The notes: a model not told the origin generated them from the letters alone. A stretch of DNA of 34,911 nucleotides from Shewanellaceae bacterium UBA2521 (GCA_002341165.1 DDNL01000020.1:87508-122418); one strand, 5' to 3'; shown: positions 8,186-16,708, counted from the first letter of the stretch. Translations and numbers: made by a program.

Positions 8186-9676
8186 TTAACCTAACTGTAT
8201 CGTCATATTGGGCTGTACTTTCTCGACCTCAAACCAACGTGAGGTAATGGTTTTAGTTTCGGTATAAAAGCGTACAGCTTGTTTACCATACGTATGCTGA
8301 TCACCATAAAAGCTGTTCTTCCAACCCGTAAATGAAAATGCAGGCAAAGGTACAGGAATAGGTACGTTAATCCCCACTTGCCCTACCTCAACTTCAGATT
8401 GATACTGTCTGGCATAAGCACCACTTTGAGTAAAAATCGCTGTACCATTACCATAAGGATTGTTATTGATCAAAGTGATTGCATCATCTAAGGTATCTAC
8501 CGTTAAACAAGACAAAACAGGACCGAAAATTTCTTCTTGATAAATCGACATCTCTGGCTGCACCTGATCAAATAGAGTCGGTCCAATCCAATGACCTTTA
8601 GGTGCGTCAGGTAAAGAGAAATGACGACCGTCCACTAAACAACGCGCACCTTGTGCTATGCCTTGTTCAATCAAACTCACAACACGCTCTTTCGACTGTG
8701 CTGAAATTAAAGGTCCATAAGCAGCTTGACCATCAGTTGCCAAACCTGGAGTTATCTTTTTAAAAGCTTCAGCAAGCTCTGGGATCCAAGATGCGCTTTC
8801 GCCGACAAAAACTGCTGCCGATAAAGCCATACAACGTTGTCCTGCTGCGCCACATGACGCACCAAGTAAATGCTCAATTACTTTATTTTTATTCGCATCA
8901 GGCATCACCACTGCATGATTTTTTGCGCCTGAACAGGCTTGCACACGCTTAAATTGAGACGTCGCTTTTTGATATACAGAGCGCGCGCCTTGCATCGACC
9001 CTACAAAAGAAATCGCTTTGACATCAACGCTATTGAGTAAAACATCAGCAACAGATTGACCACCATGTACCAATTGTAATATGCCATCTGGAGCACCTGC
9101 CTCGTAAAATAAAGATACAAGTCTCGTTGGAGTAAGTGGTACTTTCTCTGAAGGTTTCAAAACAAAAGTATTACCACAAGCAATAGCCAGAGGAAACATC
9201 CACAAAGGGATCATGGCAGGAAAATTAAAAGGCGTAATGCCCGCGCATACACCCAGAGGTTGCATATAACTATAAGTATTCACATGATGCGCGACCTGCT
9301 CCGATGTTTCGCCCATCATTAAGCTTGCTATGTTACAAGCATGCTCAACCACTTCAATACCTCGCCAAACATCACCTTTAGCATCTTCATAAATTTTTCC
9401 CGTCTCTTGTGAAACCAACTCGGTCAGTTCCTCTAGATGTTCTTTGAGTAAATGCTGATAACGTAACATGAGTCGAGCACGCTCAGGAATAGGTGTGCGC
9501 TTCCAAGAGTTGAAAGCACGCGCTGCGCTTGCAATAGCAAACTCAACTTCTAATGGCTCTGCGCATTGAATACGGCCTATTTTTGCTCCCAAAGCTGGAT
9601 TAAACACATCAATATAATCCTGACCTATACCTGAAGTAAATGTAGCGTCTATGCAGTGCTGTATAGATAAAGTCAT
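8186..9676 (-). CDS. mmsA: Methylmalonate-semialdehyde dehydrogenase (CoA-acylating)
   Basis: A 496-residue aldehyde dehydrogenase superfamily enzyme producing propionyl-CoA from methylmalonate semialdehyde. Asn151 (ITPFNFPAM) and catalytic Cys282 (AAGQRCMAL) are present. The general-base Glu of ordinary aldehyde dehydrogenases is replaced, with Asn253 in SGAKNHAVVMPDA, which is the hallmark of the CoA-dependent MmsA subgroup. The C-terminal PVPLPAFSFTGWKNSFYGD stretch is also typical. AAGGAT lies properly before the ATG. It is 27 bases after the thiolase gene and 15 before the acyl-CoA dehydrogenase. Confidence 0.96.
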   Translation of the reverse strand: MTLSIQHCIDATFTSGIGQDYIDVFNPALGAKIGRIQCAEPLEVEFAIASAARAFNSWKRTPIPERARLMLRYQHLLKEHLEELTELVSQETGKIYEDAKGDVWRGIEVVEHACNIASLMMGETSEQVAHHVNTYSYMQPLGVCAGITPFNFPAMIPLWMFPLAIACGNTFVLKPSEKVPLTPTRLVSLFYEAGAPDGILQLVHGGQSVADVLLNSVDVKAISFVGSMQGARSVYQKATSQFKRVQACSGAKNHAVVMPDANKNKVIEHLLGASCGAAGQRCMALSAAVFVGESASWIPELAEAFKKITPGLATDGQAAYGPLISAQSKERVVSLIEQGIAQGARCLVDGRHFSLPDAPKGHWIGPTLFDQVQPEMSIYQEEIFGPVLSCLTVDTLDDAITLINNNPYGNGTAIFTQSGAYARQYQSEVEVGQVGINVPIPVPLPAFSFTGWKNSFYGDQHTYGKQAVRFYTETKTITSRWFEVEKVQPNMTIQLG

Positions 9677-9703
9677 AGAAAATCCTTAAATTCAATTATG
9701 GTT

Positions 9704-10888
9704 TTATTCAACTTCAATGGCTACAGCTGTTGCTTCTCCTCCTCCAATACATAAAGAAGCAATGCCCTTGTTCAATCCTTTTTGTTTTAATGCGTGAATT
9801 AAAGTGACTAAAATACGCGCACCTGTGCAGCCAATAGGATGACCTAAAGCACAGGCACCGCCAAAGATATTCACTTTTTCTTCATCGAGTTGCAGCTTTT
9901 CTATCGCGAGCATAGTGACCATCGCAAAAGCTTCGTTAATTTCAAATAAATCTACATCAGCAAGAGACCAACCCGTACGGGACAACAAGAGTTCTATAGC
10001 GCCAACAGGAGCAGAGGTGAACTGAGCGGGAGCTGTTGAATACGTTGCATGCGCCCGTAAGGTTGCAAGAGGCGTGAGCTGGTGTTTCTGTGCACTCGAA
10101 GCCGACATCAGCAACAGCACACTCGCACCGTCAGCAATAGAGCTCGAGTTCGCTGCAGTGAGTGTACCTTGCTCAGCAAAAGCAGGTTTGAGCTGACTTA
10201 TTTTTTCTGGCTTGGCATAGTGTGGCGACTCATCCGTATCATATAACACCTCACCTTGCCGTGTTTTCACTTGAACAGGGACGATCTCTTCTTTGAATGC
10301 GCCTTCGGTAATAGCCTGCTTTGCTCGCGCTAAAGAAGAGAGAGCGAAGTCATCTTGCATTTTACGAGAAAACGCCATATCTTGAGCCGTATCTTCAGCG
10401 AAAGATCCCATTAAGCGTCCTGTATAAGCGTCTTCAAGCCCGTCAAAAAACATGTGATCATCGCAGCTTGTGTGACCAATACGAGCTCCTGCACGGACTT
10501 TACGCATTAGATAAGGTGCTGCGCTCATATTTTCCATACCGCCTGCTAGTACAATGCTGCTAGATTGAGCAACAATAGCATCATAGGCTAGCATAACGCT
10601 TTTCATACCTGAGCCACAGACCTTATTGACCGTGGTTGCGCCAACAGATTGGGGTAAACCTGCTTTAATGACGGCTTGCCTTGCTGGCGCCTGACCTTGA
10701 CCTGCCGGCAAAACACAGCCGATAAAGGCTTCATCGATGAGATGGGCGTCAAGCTGTGTTGTCTTCACACAGTTTTGAATGACTTGAGCACAGAGCTCAG
10801 ATGCGGGCACATCCTGAAACTGCCCTAAAAACCGTCCTAAAGCTGTTCTTTTAGCGGCCACAATAACCACATCATCTGAATGCTTCAT
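9704..10888 (-). CDS. Acetyl-CoA C-acyltransferase (thiolase II type)
   Basis: A 394-residue thiolase. Active-site Cys91 lies in NKVCGSGMKS, His350 in GHPIGCTGAR and Cys380 in SLCIGGGEA, almost the same numbering as the biosynthetic thiolases. GGMENMSAAPYLM and NEAFA are also present. It is the first gene of the catabolic operon. I chose the ATG at 10888, with AGGA eight bases upstream; a TTG at 10894 is too close to that site. The enzyme would condense or cleave acetoacetyl-CoA or 2-methylacetoacetyl-CoA, so it may link the operon to isoleucine or ketone metabolism rather than to valine itself. Confidence 0.93.
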   Translation of the reverse strand: MKHSDDVVIVAAKRTALGRFLGQFQDVPASELCAQVIQNCVKTTQLDAHLIDEAFIGCVLPAGQGQAPARQAVIKAGLPQSVGATTVNKVCGSGMKSVMLAYDAIVAQSSSIVLAGGMENMSAAPYLMRKVRAGARIGHTSCDDHMFFDGLEDAYTGRLMGSFAEDTAQDMAFSRKMQDDFALSSLARAKQAITEGAFKEEIVPVQVKTRQGEVLYDTDESPHYAKPEKISQLKPAFAEQGTLTAANSSSIADGASVLLLMSASSAQKHQLTPLATLRAHATYSTAPAQFTSAPVGAIELLLSRTGWSLADVDLFEINEAFAMVTMLAIEKLQLDEEKVNIFGGACALGHPIGCTGARILVTLIHALKQKGLNKGIASLCIGGGEATAVAIEVE

Positions 10889-10984
10889 ATCCAATATCCT
10901 TATTCAACGTGATGCTTTCACTTTTAAGAATGACACTTTGAACCGCTCCAAACTAAAAATCAAGCAACTTTATGCTTTCTCCAT

Positions 10985-11017
10985 AAAAAAAGCACTTCAA
11001 ATAAGAAGTGCTTTTTT
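10985..11017 (-). terminator. Rho-independent terminator after the ybaY-like gene
   Basis: GCACTTC and GAAGTGC pair around a 6-base loop, with an A-run on one flank (from 10985) and a T-run to 11017 on the other. The structure is nearly symmetric and would function on both strands. It lies 14 bases downstream of the ybaY-like stop codon and separates that gene from the thiolase operon. Confidence 0.88.
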
Positions 11018-11030
11018 AAAATCAAACTGA

Positions 11031-11423
11031 TTACTGTACAGGCCGCATTTCTACTTCAGTAATAAATCTGTCATTGTTGATAACAGGATAGCGTTTGTAT
11101 GTTTGAAAGACGACTTTATCATCCACACTCACTAAAGCCACCACACCATAGTTGATGTCAGAGTCAACCTCTTCTTGTTTCATCATAAATTGAAACAAAA
11201 TCGGTTGTGCGTAAACACGAAACGACTTTTGCTCAATCACAACGCCTGGCGTGTTTAAATCAATTAAAGCGACCGTTGCAATCGCGTTAGAAGGCAATTT
11301 ATATTGCTGAGTAAAGCCTGCAGCGCCCGAAACCACAACAGGCTCAGGCTTCTCATTTACAGTGACGCATGCGCTAAGCATGAGCAAGGCAAGCATAACC
11401 GTTATTCTTTTGACCCACATCAT
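11031..11423 (-). CDS. YbaY-family lipoprotein
   Basis: A 130-residue lipoprotein. The signal peptide ends in the lipobox LSAC, with Cys19 as the modified residue. The mature part resembles the YbaY family (lipoproteins with a compact beta fold related to type III secretion chaperone-like lipoproteins): IATVALIDLNTPGVVIEQKSF, then a segment around FQFMMKQEEVDSDINYGV, and the ending FITEVEMRPV. AAAGGT precedes the ATG. It lies just downstream of tesB on the same strand; the same neighbours occur in Escherichia coli (tesB and ybaY), which supports the assignment. Molecular function is unknown. Confidence 0.8.
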   Translation of the reverse strand: MMWVKRITVMLALLMLSACVTVNEKPEPVVVSGAAGFTQQYKLPSNAIATVALIDLNTPGVVIEQKSFRVYAQPILFQFMMKQEEVDSDINYGVVALVSVDDKVVFQTYKRYPVINNDRFITEVEMRPVQ

Positions 11424-11538
11424 TCAATAACCTTTTTCATTTCTATCATGTTGAATAAACCACTGCTTTATTTTATATCAAAAAAAGATAGCTCTACAAG
11501 CTTAGAACAATATCACAGTGGACATCAATACATCAAAC

Positions 11539-12399
11539 TTAAGAACGCAAACGAAATACACCTTCTTGCGTAGTTTGCGCTACAAGCAGCCCTTCTTTTG
11601 TAAAAAATCGACCTTGTACAAAAGCACGACCTCCTCCTGTCGAACTGTTTTCAACCACATATAACAGCCATTCATCCACACGGAAAGAACGATGAAACCA
11701 CATCGCATGATCAATAGTGGCCATGTTGAGTTGAGGATCTAAAAAAGATAAACCATGTGGTCTCGATGCTGTGGTAAGAAAATTAAAATCAGACGCATAA
11801 GCAAGTAAGTAACGATGCATACGCAGATCATCACTCAATTGGCCATTGGCTTTCAACCATACCGCAAAAGTAGGCTCTTGCTTTTCTTGTGAGCGTGGAT
11901 CAATAGCATCTACCGGTCTAAATTCAAAGGCTGCCTCTTCAGAAAACAAAACTTGCATAGAAGGCGGTAGCTTATCACGCCAAGGCGCAGCAAGTTGCGC
12001 TTGGTTTTGCAACGTCTCAGGCATGGGTACTTGCGGCATCTGAGCTTGATACTCCAAGCCTTCTTCCGGCTGTTTAAAAGAACAAGTCGCATAAAAAATA
12101 GGCTGTCCTTTTTGAATCGCCTCAACCCGACGAGCGCTGTACGTGCCACCATCTCGCATCACTTCAACGCGGTAAACGATAGGCAAGGTATCATCGCCGG
12201 CTCGAAGGAAATATGCATGAAAGCTATGCAAAATACGATCAGAGGGTACCCTTTGCTTAGCGGCAGCAAGAGCTTGTCCCATCACTTGGCCACCGAAGAC
12301 ATGACCAAAACCCAAAGTTTGACTGTGACAGCGATATAAACCTTGCTCAATCACTTCTACTTCATGAAGGTGGATTAAATCTTTTAATAGTTTGTTCAT
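11539..12399 (-). CDS. tesB: Acyl-CoA thioesterase II
   Basis: A 286-residue double-hotdog thioesterase of broad specificity for medium and long acyl-CoA, the same length as E. coli TesB. Motifs: GFGHVFGGQVMGQALAAA near residues 29-46, LHSFHAYFLRAGD with its Arg, then TIDHAMWFHRSF (active-site Asp) and SSTGGGRAFVQGRFF. The terminal AQTTQEGVFR holds the active-site Gln. GAGGT is well placed before the ATG. A 115-base gap separates it from the ybaY-like gene. It may hydrolyse surplus acyl-CoA, but there is no direct evidence tying it to the catabolic operon. Confidence 0.95.
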   Translation of the reverse strand: MNKLLKDLIHLHEVEVIEQGLYRCHSQTLGFGHVFGGQVMGQALAAAKQRVPSDRILHSFHAYFLRAGDDTLPIVYRVEVMRDGGTYSARRVEAIQKGQPIFYATCSFKQPEEGLEYQAQMPQVPMPETLQNQAQLAAPWRDKLPPSMQVLFSEEAAFEFRPVDAIDPRSQEKQEPTFAVWLKANGQLSDDLRMHRYLLAYASDFNFLTTASRPHGLSFLDPQLNMATIDHAMWFHRSFRVDEWLLYVVENSSTGGGRAFVQGRFFTKEGLLVAQTTQEGVFRLRS

Positions 12400-12570
12400 A
12401 ATAACCTCAAATGAAACCTCTCAAACTCTTAACGCCTATTAAAAATAGTTTAACACAGGTTCATAGGCCTCAAACATTTACATGAGATATCTATTTTTAT
12501 TCAGCCATATGCTAAAAAGCACACTATACTTAATCTTAATTGCTGTGAGTTTACCATAAGGACGTTTAAC

Positions 12571-13356
12571 ATGGTGAGTTCAATTTCCCCACCAAACAAA
12601 CCTCAGATCAATCTTGAAATGATTGCTCAAATTTTAGGGTCTTCAGCGGTCTACTTTAATCAAGATTTAAGCCCTCAACGCCTTGAAAATGTAAATCGTA
12701 TTTTATTGAAGACTCAAGAAAAGTTTCTTGAATGCACCAAACAAAAAGGACAGATCCCTCCTAAAATGGTACGCAGTTTAATCAATGAAGGTTCTTTTGC
12801 AGATGATAAAGTTGCCATTGACTATTTTGCTGGGATTTTAGCTTCTTCACGCAATAAAATAGGGAGAGATGATCGCGGGATATCCATGGCTAAGTTGGTC
12901 GATAATTTATCCTGTTATCAACTCAGATCCCACTTTCTGATCTATTCGACAATTCGTAGTAAATTTAAAGATAAGCGCTATCACTTTGAATTTGATGATT
13001 GCGAGAGAATGGAAATCTTCTTGCCGACTTTTTTTTACGCTAAAGCGATGAAAATGAATAAAGACGAATTCAATCAAGTGAATAATCTAGCCATGCATAG
13101 TATTCAGGGTTTAGCCAATCATAATTTAATTGATAAAAATTTTTACTTTGGCTATCCCGAGCATCATCATCAATACTTCAAAGGTTTCGACTTTGAAGGC
13201 ATTATCTGTCAGCCAACCAAGTTTGGAGTACAGTTATTTCTCTGGGCATTCGGTGCGGGTAATGAAAACATAGAGTTTTTGTTTCATGAGAAATTTAAAC
13301 CCAAAATTAAAGGCTTGCCCGGCAAAATACCTCATGTTTTGTACACACAACCTTAA
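12571..13356 (+). CDS. Conserved-looking hypothetical protein, 261 aa
   Basis: I do not recognise the family with confidence. The protein is soluble-looking, with no signal peptide or membrane segment. It opens with a proline-rich leader and a helical region. The central block IDYFAGILASSR (near 92-103), then RDDRGISMAKLV and QLRSHFLIYS, has the look of a conserved helical core. A His-rich patch PEHHHQYFKGFDFEG lies near 206-220. A faint resemblance of the 'FAGILASS' segment to the corresponding helix of Abi-alpha-like (DUF4393) proteins is not enough for a call. AAGGACG is well placed before the ATG. The gene is isolated, transcribed divergently from tesB and upstream of the pilin-like array. 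Confidence 0.75.
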   Translation: MVSSISPPNKPQINLEMIAQILGSSAVYFNQDLSPQRLENVNRILLKTQEKFLECTKQKGQIPPKMVRSLINEGSFADDKVAIDYFAGILASSRNKIGRDDRGISMAKLVDNLSCYQLRSHFLIYSTIRSKFKDKRYHFEFDDCERMEIFLPTFFYAKAMKMNKDEFNQVNNLAMHSIQGLANHNLIDKNFYFGYPEHHHQYFKGFDFEGIICQPTKFGVQLFLWAFGAGNENIEFLFHEKFKPKIKGLPGKIPHVLYTQP

Positions 13357-13390
13357 TGTTTATTTCATAATTGTTTAAGTTCATGAGCTC

Positions 13391-13416
13391 ATATGCGGAT
13401 TGAAAACTCCGCATAT
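13391..13416 (+). terminator. Hairpin downstream of the 261-aa gene
   Basis: ATATGCGGA at 13391-13399 pairs perfectly with TCCGCATAT at 13408-13416 across an 8-base loop, 35 bases after the stop codon. The T-run that follows is poor (CTTGATTATTTC), so termination is plausible but not certain. Confidence 0.5.
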
Positions 13417-13440
13417 CTTGATTATTTCACCTTCGCAATA

Positions 13441-13467
13441 CACTCCTTACACTCCTTACACTCCTTT
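13441..13467 (+). repeat. Three tandem copies of a 9-base unit
   Basis: CACTCCTTA is repeated three times head to tail, the last copy ending CACTCCTTT. It is intergenic, between the 261-aa gene and the first pilin-like gene. No function is evident; it could vary in copy number by slippage. Confidence 0.8.
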
Positions 13468-13509
13468 CTAATACAGCATAAAATTGTTCAATACATCTTA
13501 TTTAAAAAC

Positions 13510-13540
13510 TTGAAATACTTTTAAGCGTACACCATGCTTA
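13510..13540 (+). promoter_or_regulatory. Shared promoter-like block, copy 1
   Basis: TTGAAATAC followed after a short gap by GCGTACACCATGCTTA, 67 bases before the ATG of the first DUF4402 gene. It aligns with the blocks at 18563, 21180 and 22063, though the right half is less well kept. TTGAAA resembles a -35 element, with a CATGCT or TTATAC region at -10 spacing. Confidence 0.45.
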
Positions 13541-13576
13541 TACGTAAGAAGTCGAGCCATCAATCTAGGAATCATC

Positions 13577-14125
13577 ATGAAGACATCAACTGTTATTCTT
13601 GCTCTTTTAAGTCTGGCAACTGCGTCTAGCTCATATGCTCAAACACAAATTGAGTCTGATGTGACCTTACAAGAATCCGTCACTATTTCTGATATCGGTG
13701 ATTTGAACTTTGGTTCCTTATCGTACCAATCACTCTCTCAGGGAGGTCCAATATCACTTGAACCCAACAGTTCTCTAAACTTTGGATTAACAGGCTATAC
13801 GAGCAACAATGCTCACACACCAGGAAGCTTTAAGATGACCGGTATTGCGGGCGAAATTATTGTCGTCTCATGTACGCCTAACGCCGTGCTAGCTAAATCA
13901 ACTGACTCTAATCACACTATCTTACTTTATGACATTATTTATGAACTAAATGGTATATTGTCTTATTGCATTTCCAGCCCTGTCAACTTTTCCAGCAGCG
14001 CAGAAAATCAATTTTACATCGGAGGTAAAGTTAACCTTCCAAGCGCCACTGAAGGTCTAATAGGTGGTTTTTCAACTTCAAATGCAGGCGGTTCACCTAT
14101 GAGCTTTACCATTACCTATCTGTAA
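13577..14125 (+). CDS. DUF4402-type pilin-like secreted protein 1
   Basis: A 182-residue exported protein, first member of a tandem paralogue array. The signal peptide covers residues 1-21 (cleavage after SYA). The mature protein has the array pattern: an N-terminal strand of alternating hydrophobics (IESDVTLQESVTI), LNFGSL, a Gly-Gly pair, LTGYTS, AGEIIVVSC, a second Cys in LSYCIS that could form one disulphide with the first, and a C-terminal strand GGSPMSFTITYL. The penultimate Tyr of an amphipathic last strand is the chaperone-recognition feature of chaperone-usher pilins, so a fibre-subunit role is inferred from this and from the chaperone and usher genes downstream. AGGA is placed eight bases before the ATG. 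Confidence 0.82.
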   Translation: MKTSTVILALLSLATASSSYAQTQIESDVTLQESVTISDIGDLNFGSLSYQSLSQGGPISLEPNSSLNFGLTGYTSNNAHTPGSFKMTGIAGEIIVVSCTPNAVLAKSTDSNHTILLYDIIYELNGILSYCISSPVNFSSSAENQFYIGGKVNLPSATEGLIGGFSTSNAGGSPMSFTITYL

Positions 14126-14304
14126 AAAAGATAGAAAGTAAGAAGTCTAAGTACAGATCTTTTTATTCTTTACATGGTATACATTTTATATTCGATGGAA
14201 AGCACACTACTTTTTTATAAAAAAATACGATAATACTTATCATTTTTTTTGATGCTTTGCCGATACATGTTTTAAGTATCTTTTAGCTGTTATAAAAAAT
14301 TAAG

Positions 14305-14925
14305 ATGAAGATAATGTCCGCAACTTACATAGGTATAGCTTCTCTCATCATGATGATGTTGAGTCTGTCTAGTTATGCTGGAGTGCACATTAAATATGCT
14401 CGAAATATGCATTTTGGGGAACTCGAGTTTGTAGGTTATGCTGCCTATGGTGAAGTGTCTCTAGAGCTTGATGGTTCGATATGGGTGAGCTCAGGTAGCA
14501 ATATCTCTCAAAAAGGTAATAGAGCCAATCCAGGACATATTATTGCCAAAGTAAGCGATACATCTCACATTAAGATTAAATGCCATACATCATCCTATCG
14601 CAATCCAAGAGCAAAAATCATCAATACACAGATTTACTGGACGTATAATACACAATATTATCGTTGTGGCGATATTTTACATCTTCCTCCTACTGGAGAA
14701 CAAGAAATTGAACTGTTTGTGATAGCAGACCTACTTTTTACAGAGAAAAAACCTGGTCAGCCGCACATTTCTAAGCCTTTATCCATAGAACTTGAAGCGT
14801 TTACCCCTAATAAAGAAACGTCTACCAAGCCCAAGAATAACAATGATAAAAAAGACAAAAAAGTTGCAGAAATAAGTCTGAACCATCAAAAACAATACAA
14901 TATAAAAGATTCTATAACGCTTTAA
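14305..14925 (+). CDS. Divergent DUF4402-like secreted protein with Lys/Asn-rich tail
   Basis: A 206-residue exported protein that keeps only part of the array pattern. There is a signal peptide to about residue 25 (cleavage after SYA). MHFGELEF aligns with the FG-L motif of its neighbours, and two Cys lie in IKCHTS and YYRCGD. The N-terminal donor-like strand is missing: the motif begins directly after the signal peptide. The C-terminus departs after PLSIELEAF and continues into a hydrophilic tail with KPKNNNDKKDKK, with no penultimate Tyr strand. It therefore may not be a polymerising subunit; a terminator, minor component or decayed paralogue are options. The start is uncertain (ATG 14305 or 14314), with no good ribosome binding site. 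Confidence 0.65.
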   Translation: MKIMSATYIGIASLIMMMLSLSSYAGVHIKYARNMHFGELEFVGYAAYGEVSLELDGSIWVSSGSNISQKGNRANPGHIIAKVSDTSHIKIKCHTSSYRNPRAKIINTQIYWTYNTQYYRCGDILHLPPTGEQEIELFVIADLLFTEKKPGQPHISKPLSIELEAFTPNKETSTKPKNNNDKKDKKVAEISLNHQKQYNIKDSITL

Positions 14926-14933
14926 ATAATATG

Positions 14934-14963
14934 TTGAAAATAGAAGAACATACTGTACTAAAT
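14934..14963 (+). promoter_or_regulatory. Shared promoter-like block, weak copy
   Basis: TTGAAA at 14934-14939 and TGTACTAAAT from 14954, spaced much as in the stronger blocks, 33 bases before the ATG at 14996. Only the two ends agree with the other copies, so this is tentative. Confidence 0.3.
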
Positions 14964-14995
14964 TGAGTTTTGTGTCAAAGTGAATCGAGGTTACC

Positions 14996-15550
14996 ATGAA
15001 AAAACTGATCGTTTTTTGCAGCACCTGTATTTTAAGTTTTGAAGTTTTTTCAAATCAGCTCAACTATGCTGAAGTGGATGCTGATGTGACTTTGCGCCAG
15101 TCTGTGGTCATTAACAATGTCAAAGACCTACAATTTGGTGTTTTAGAATATGATCCTGCTGACACAGGTGGCTTCATTATACTCGAACCAACAAGTCAAG
15201 TTTTCTTAGGTAATACAGGCTATATCTCCAGTGGTACAGCTACCGCAGGTAGTTTGGATATCATCGCAGCACAAGGAGAAACAGTGAATATATCTTGTAC
15301 TCCTACAGCCAGACTCTCGCGTGAAAATCACCCCTCAGAAACTATTCCTTTATCAGGAGCAAAGTACATAATTAATGGATTAATGTGGTTTTGTTCATCA
15401 GGAATGCATGATTTTGTTTCAGGAGGTACCGACAGCATTCACATTGGTGCGAAACTCACAGTTCCTACAGGAAGCCAGGCTAAGCCAGGTACTTACTCTA
15501 CATCCAACACGGGTGGTATACCTCTTTCTTTTACTGTGACTTACGAATAA
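14996..15550 (+). CDS. DUF4402-type pilin-like secreted protein 2
   Basis: A 184-residue canonical member. The signal peptide (MKKLIVFCSTCILSFEVFS) is followed by a strand ADVTLRQSVVINNV, LQFGVLEYD, GGFIILEP, GNTGYISSGTATAGSLDI and GETVNISCTP. A second Cys is in WFCSSG; then come SGGTDSIHIGAKL and the end STSNTGGIPLSFTVTYE with penultimate Tyr. GAGG precedes the ATG by five bases. It is directly upstream of the first chaperone gene (130-base gap), so the two may be cotranscribed; no hairpin terminator is visible between them. Confidence 0.85.
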   Translation: MKKLIVFCSTCILSFEVFSNQLNYAEVDADVTLRQSVVINNVKDLQFGVLEYDPADTGGFIILEPTSQVFLGNTGYISSGTATAGSLDIIAAQGETVNISCTPTARLSRENHPSETIPLSGAKYIINGLMWFCSSGMHDFVSGGTDSIHIGAKLTVPTGSQAKPGTYSTSNTGGIPLSFTVTYE

Positions 15551-15680
15551 AGTCATATTTAAAACCTCAATCTCTGTATATCTCACTTCTATCTATCATA
15601 TTGGCACCTTTATTGTATAACAAGTTTAATGAACTGAACATGGCACTCTGACGAATTTCAGATGATCTAAAGGTGATCTT

Positions 15681-16496
15681 ATGAAAAGATTAAAAGGCTT
15701 CTTCCTATGGCCTATTTTGTTTATTTTAAGCCTGACTCTTCCTTGTATAAGTTATGCTAACTTCTACACAACGCCTAATAAAGTAAGTCTGGCCAGCAAT
15801 GAGAATGTGACGACTATGTATCTGGTCAACCAAAGCGATCAACCTTATGCTTTTGTCATTGAATCGGTTGACTTTAAAATGAATAGCAAAGGTCAAATAA
15901 AGCAATTGAGCCCAGATAAAACCTTTTCCTTTTCCGCTAAAGATAAAGTCCGATTTCTCCCTAAAGCCATCAAACTCGGCCCTAAAGAGCGCGGAGCCAT
16001 CAAAATCATCCGTGCCAAAAAAAGTGGTATTTTGCATGGTTCTTACCATGTACACTTAAATATTAAACGCAAAGCATTGACTAAACGTCCTGTCTTAGAA
16101 AAAGCAGGTAAGAACAAAACTGCAATCCATATCGAAGTTGAATACGATATTAATATTCCTCTGTTTATTGACTATGGTACACCTAAGCCAGGCAAGGGTA
16201 TCTCATTTAAACATGCTTTATTCCGTGACAAGAAAGATAGAAAAAATTACACATTTAAGCTGGATATAAAGAATAAAACCCGTTTTCTTGAGCGTGTTGA
16301 AGTCTATTTACTCCCAGAAAATACACGTTCTAGCAAAGACCATATTTGGCTTTCTAAAATCGCAGCATACCCTGAAGCTGAAAAGCTTAAAATCACGAAA
16401 AAAATACCTAAAAGTAAACTCAAGCAGAAACACTTTTGGCTCATGATTCAAGATGGACAAGAGATTCTCAAATATGAAAAAATAACGCTGCGCTAG
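15681..16496 (+). CDS. PapD-like periplasmic fimbrial chaperone 1
   Basis: A 271-residue periplasmic chaperone that would cap fibre subunits and deliver them to the usher. The signal peptide ends after SYA (residue 27). The N-terminal immunoglobulin-like domain follows: NFYTTPNKVSLASNENVTTMYLVNQS, then VDFKMNSKGQIK, and the Arg/Lys-rich PKERGAIKIIRAK preceding GSYHVHLNIKRK, with DYDINIPLFIDYG at the domain junction. Residues from about 180 form the second domain, ending HFWLMIQDGQEILKYEKITLR. It is very similar to the chaperone at 22960. It is unusual in lying inside the subunit array without an usher beside it. AAAGGTGA precedes the ATG. Confidence 0.82.
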   Translation: MKRLKGFFLWPILFILSLTLPCISYANFYTTPNKVSLASNENVTTMYLVNQSDQPYAFVIESVDFKMNSKGQIKQLSPDKTFSFSAKDKVRFLPKAIKLGPKERGAIKIIRAKKSGILHGSYHVHLNIKRKALTKRPVLEKAGKNKTAIHIEVEYDINIPLFIDYGTPKPGKGISFKHALFRDKKDRKNYTFKLDIKNKTRFLERVEVYLLPENTRSSKDHIWLSKIAAYPEAEKLKITKKIPKSKLKQKHFWLMIQDGQEILKYEKITLR

Positions 16497-16510
16497 ATCA
16501 ATTCTCAACT

Positions 16511-16555
16511 CTATTTGGCTTACTTAGGTTCCGCAAAGCCAAATAGGGTTTTTTC
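16511..16555 (+). terminator. Rho-independent terminator after chaperone 1
   Basis: CTATTTGGCTT at 16511-16521 pairs with AAGCCAAATAG at 16536-16546, followed by GGTTTTTTC. It lies 14 bases after the stop codon: a strong intrinsic terminator on the plus strand. Confidence 0.92.
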
Positions 16556-16675
16556 TTCATCCAAACGTTTTCTGTAACCAACTCCTGTACGCTTGAGCAT
16601 ACTTATTCATATAGATCATCAATTCACGCAACAGTTATACTCTATTTATTTCAAATCCAATACTACAGTCCATTA

Positions 16676-16700
16676 TTTTTTGACACCACATGTCAAAAAA
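16676..16700 (+). promoter_or_regulatory. Perfect inverted repeat upstream of a pilin-like gene
   Basis: TTTTTTGACA at 16676-16685 is the exact reverse complement of TGTCAAAAAA at 16691-16700, with the 5-base spacer CCACA. It lies 107 bases before the ATG at 16807 and 26 bases before a perfect TATAAT (16726-16731). The position and symmetry suggest an operator for a dimeric regulator. A matching element is at 21116-21132. Confidence 0.45.
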
Positions 16701-16708
16701 CTACCAAA

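Noticed and set aside
11910..12339. Overlapping ORFs on both strands inside tesB
   Set aside because: They are out-of-frame shadows of a clear TesB coding sequence.
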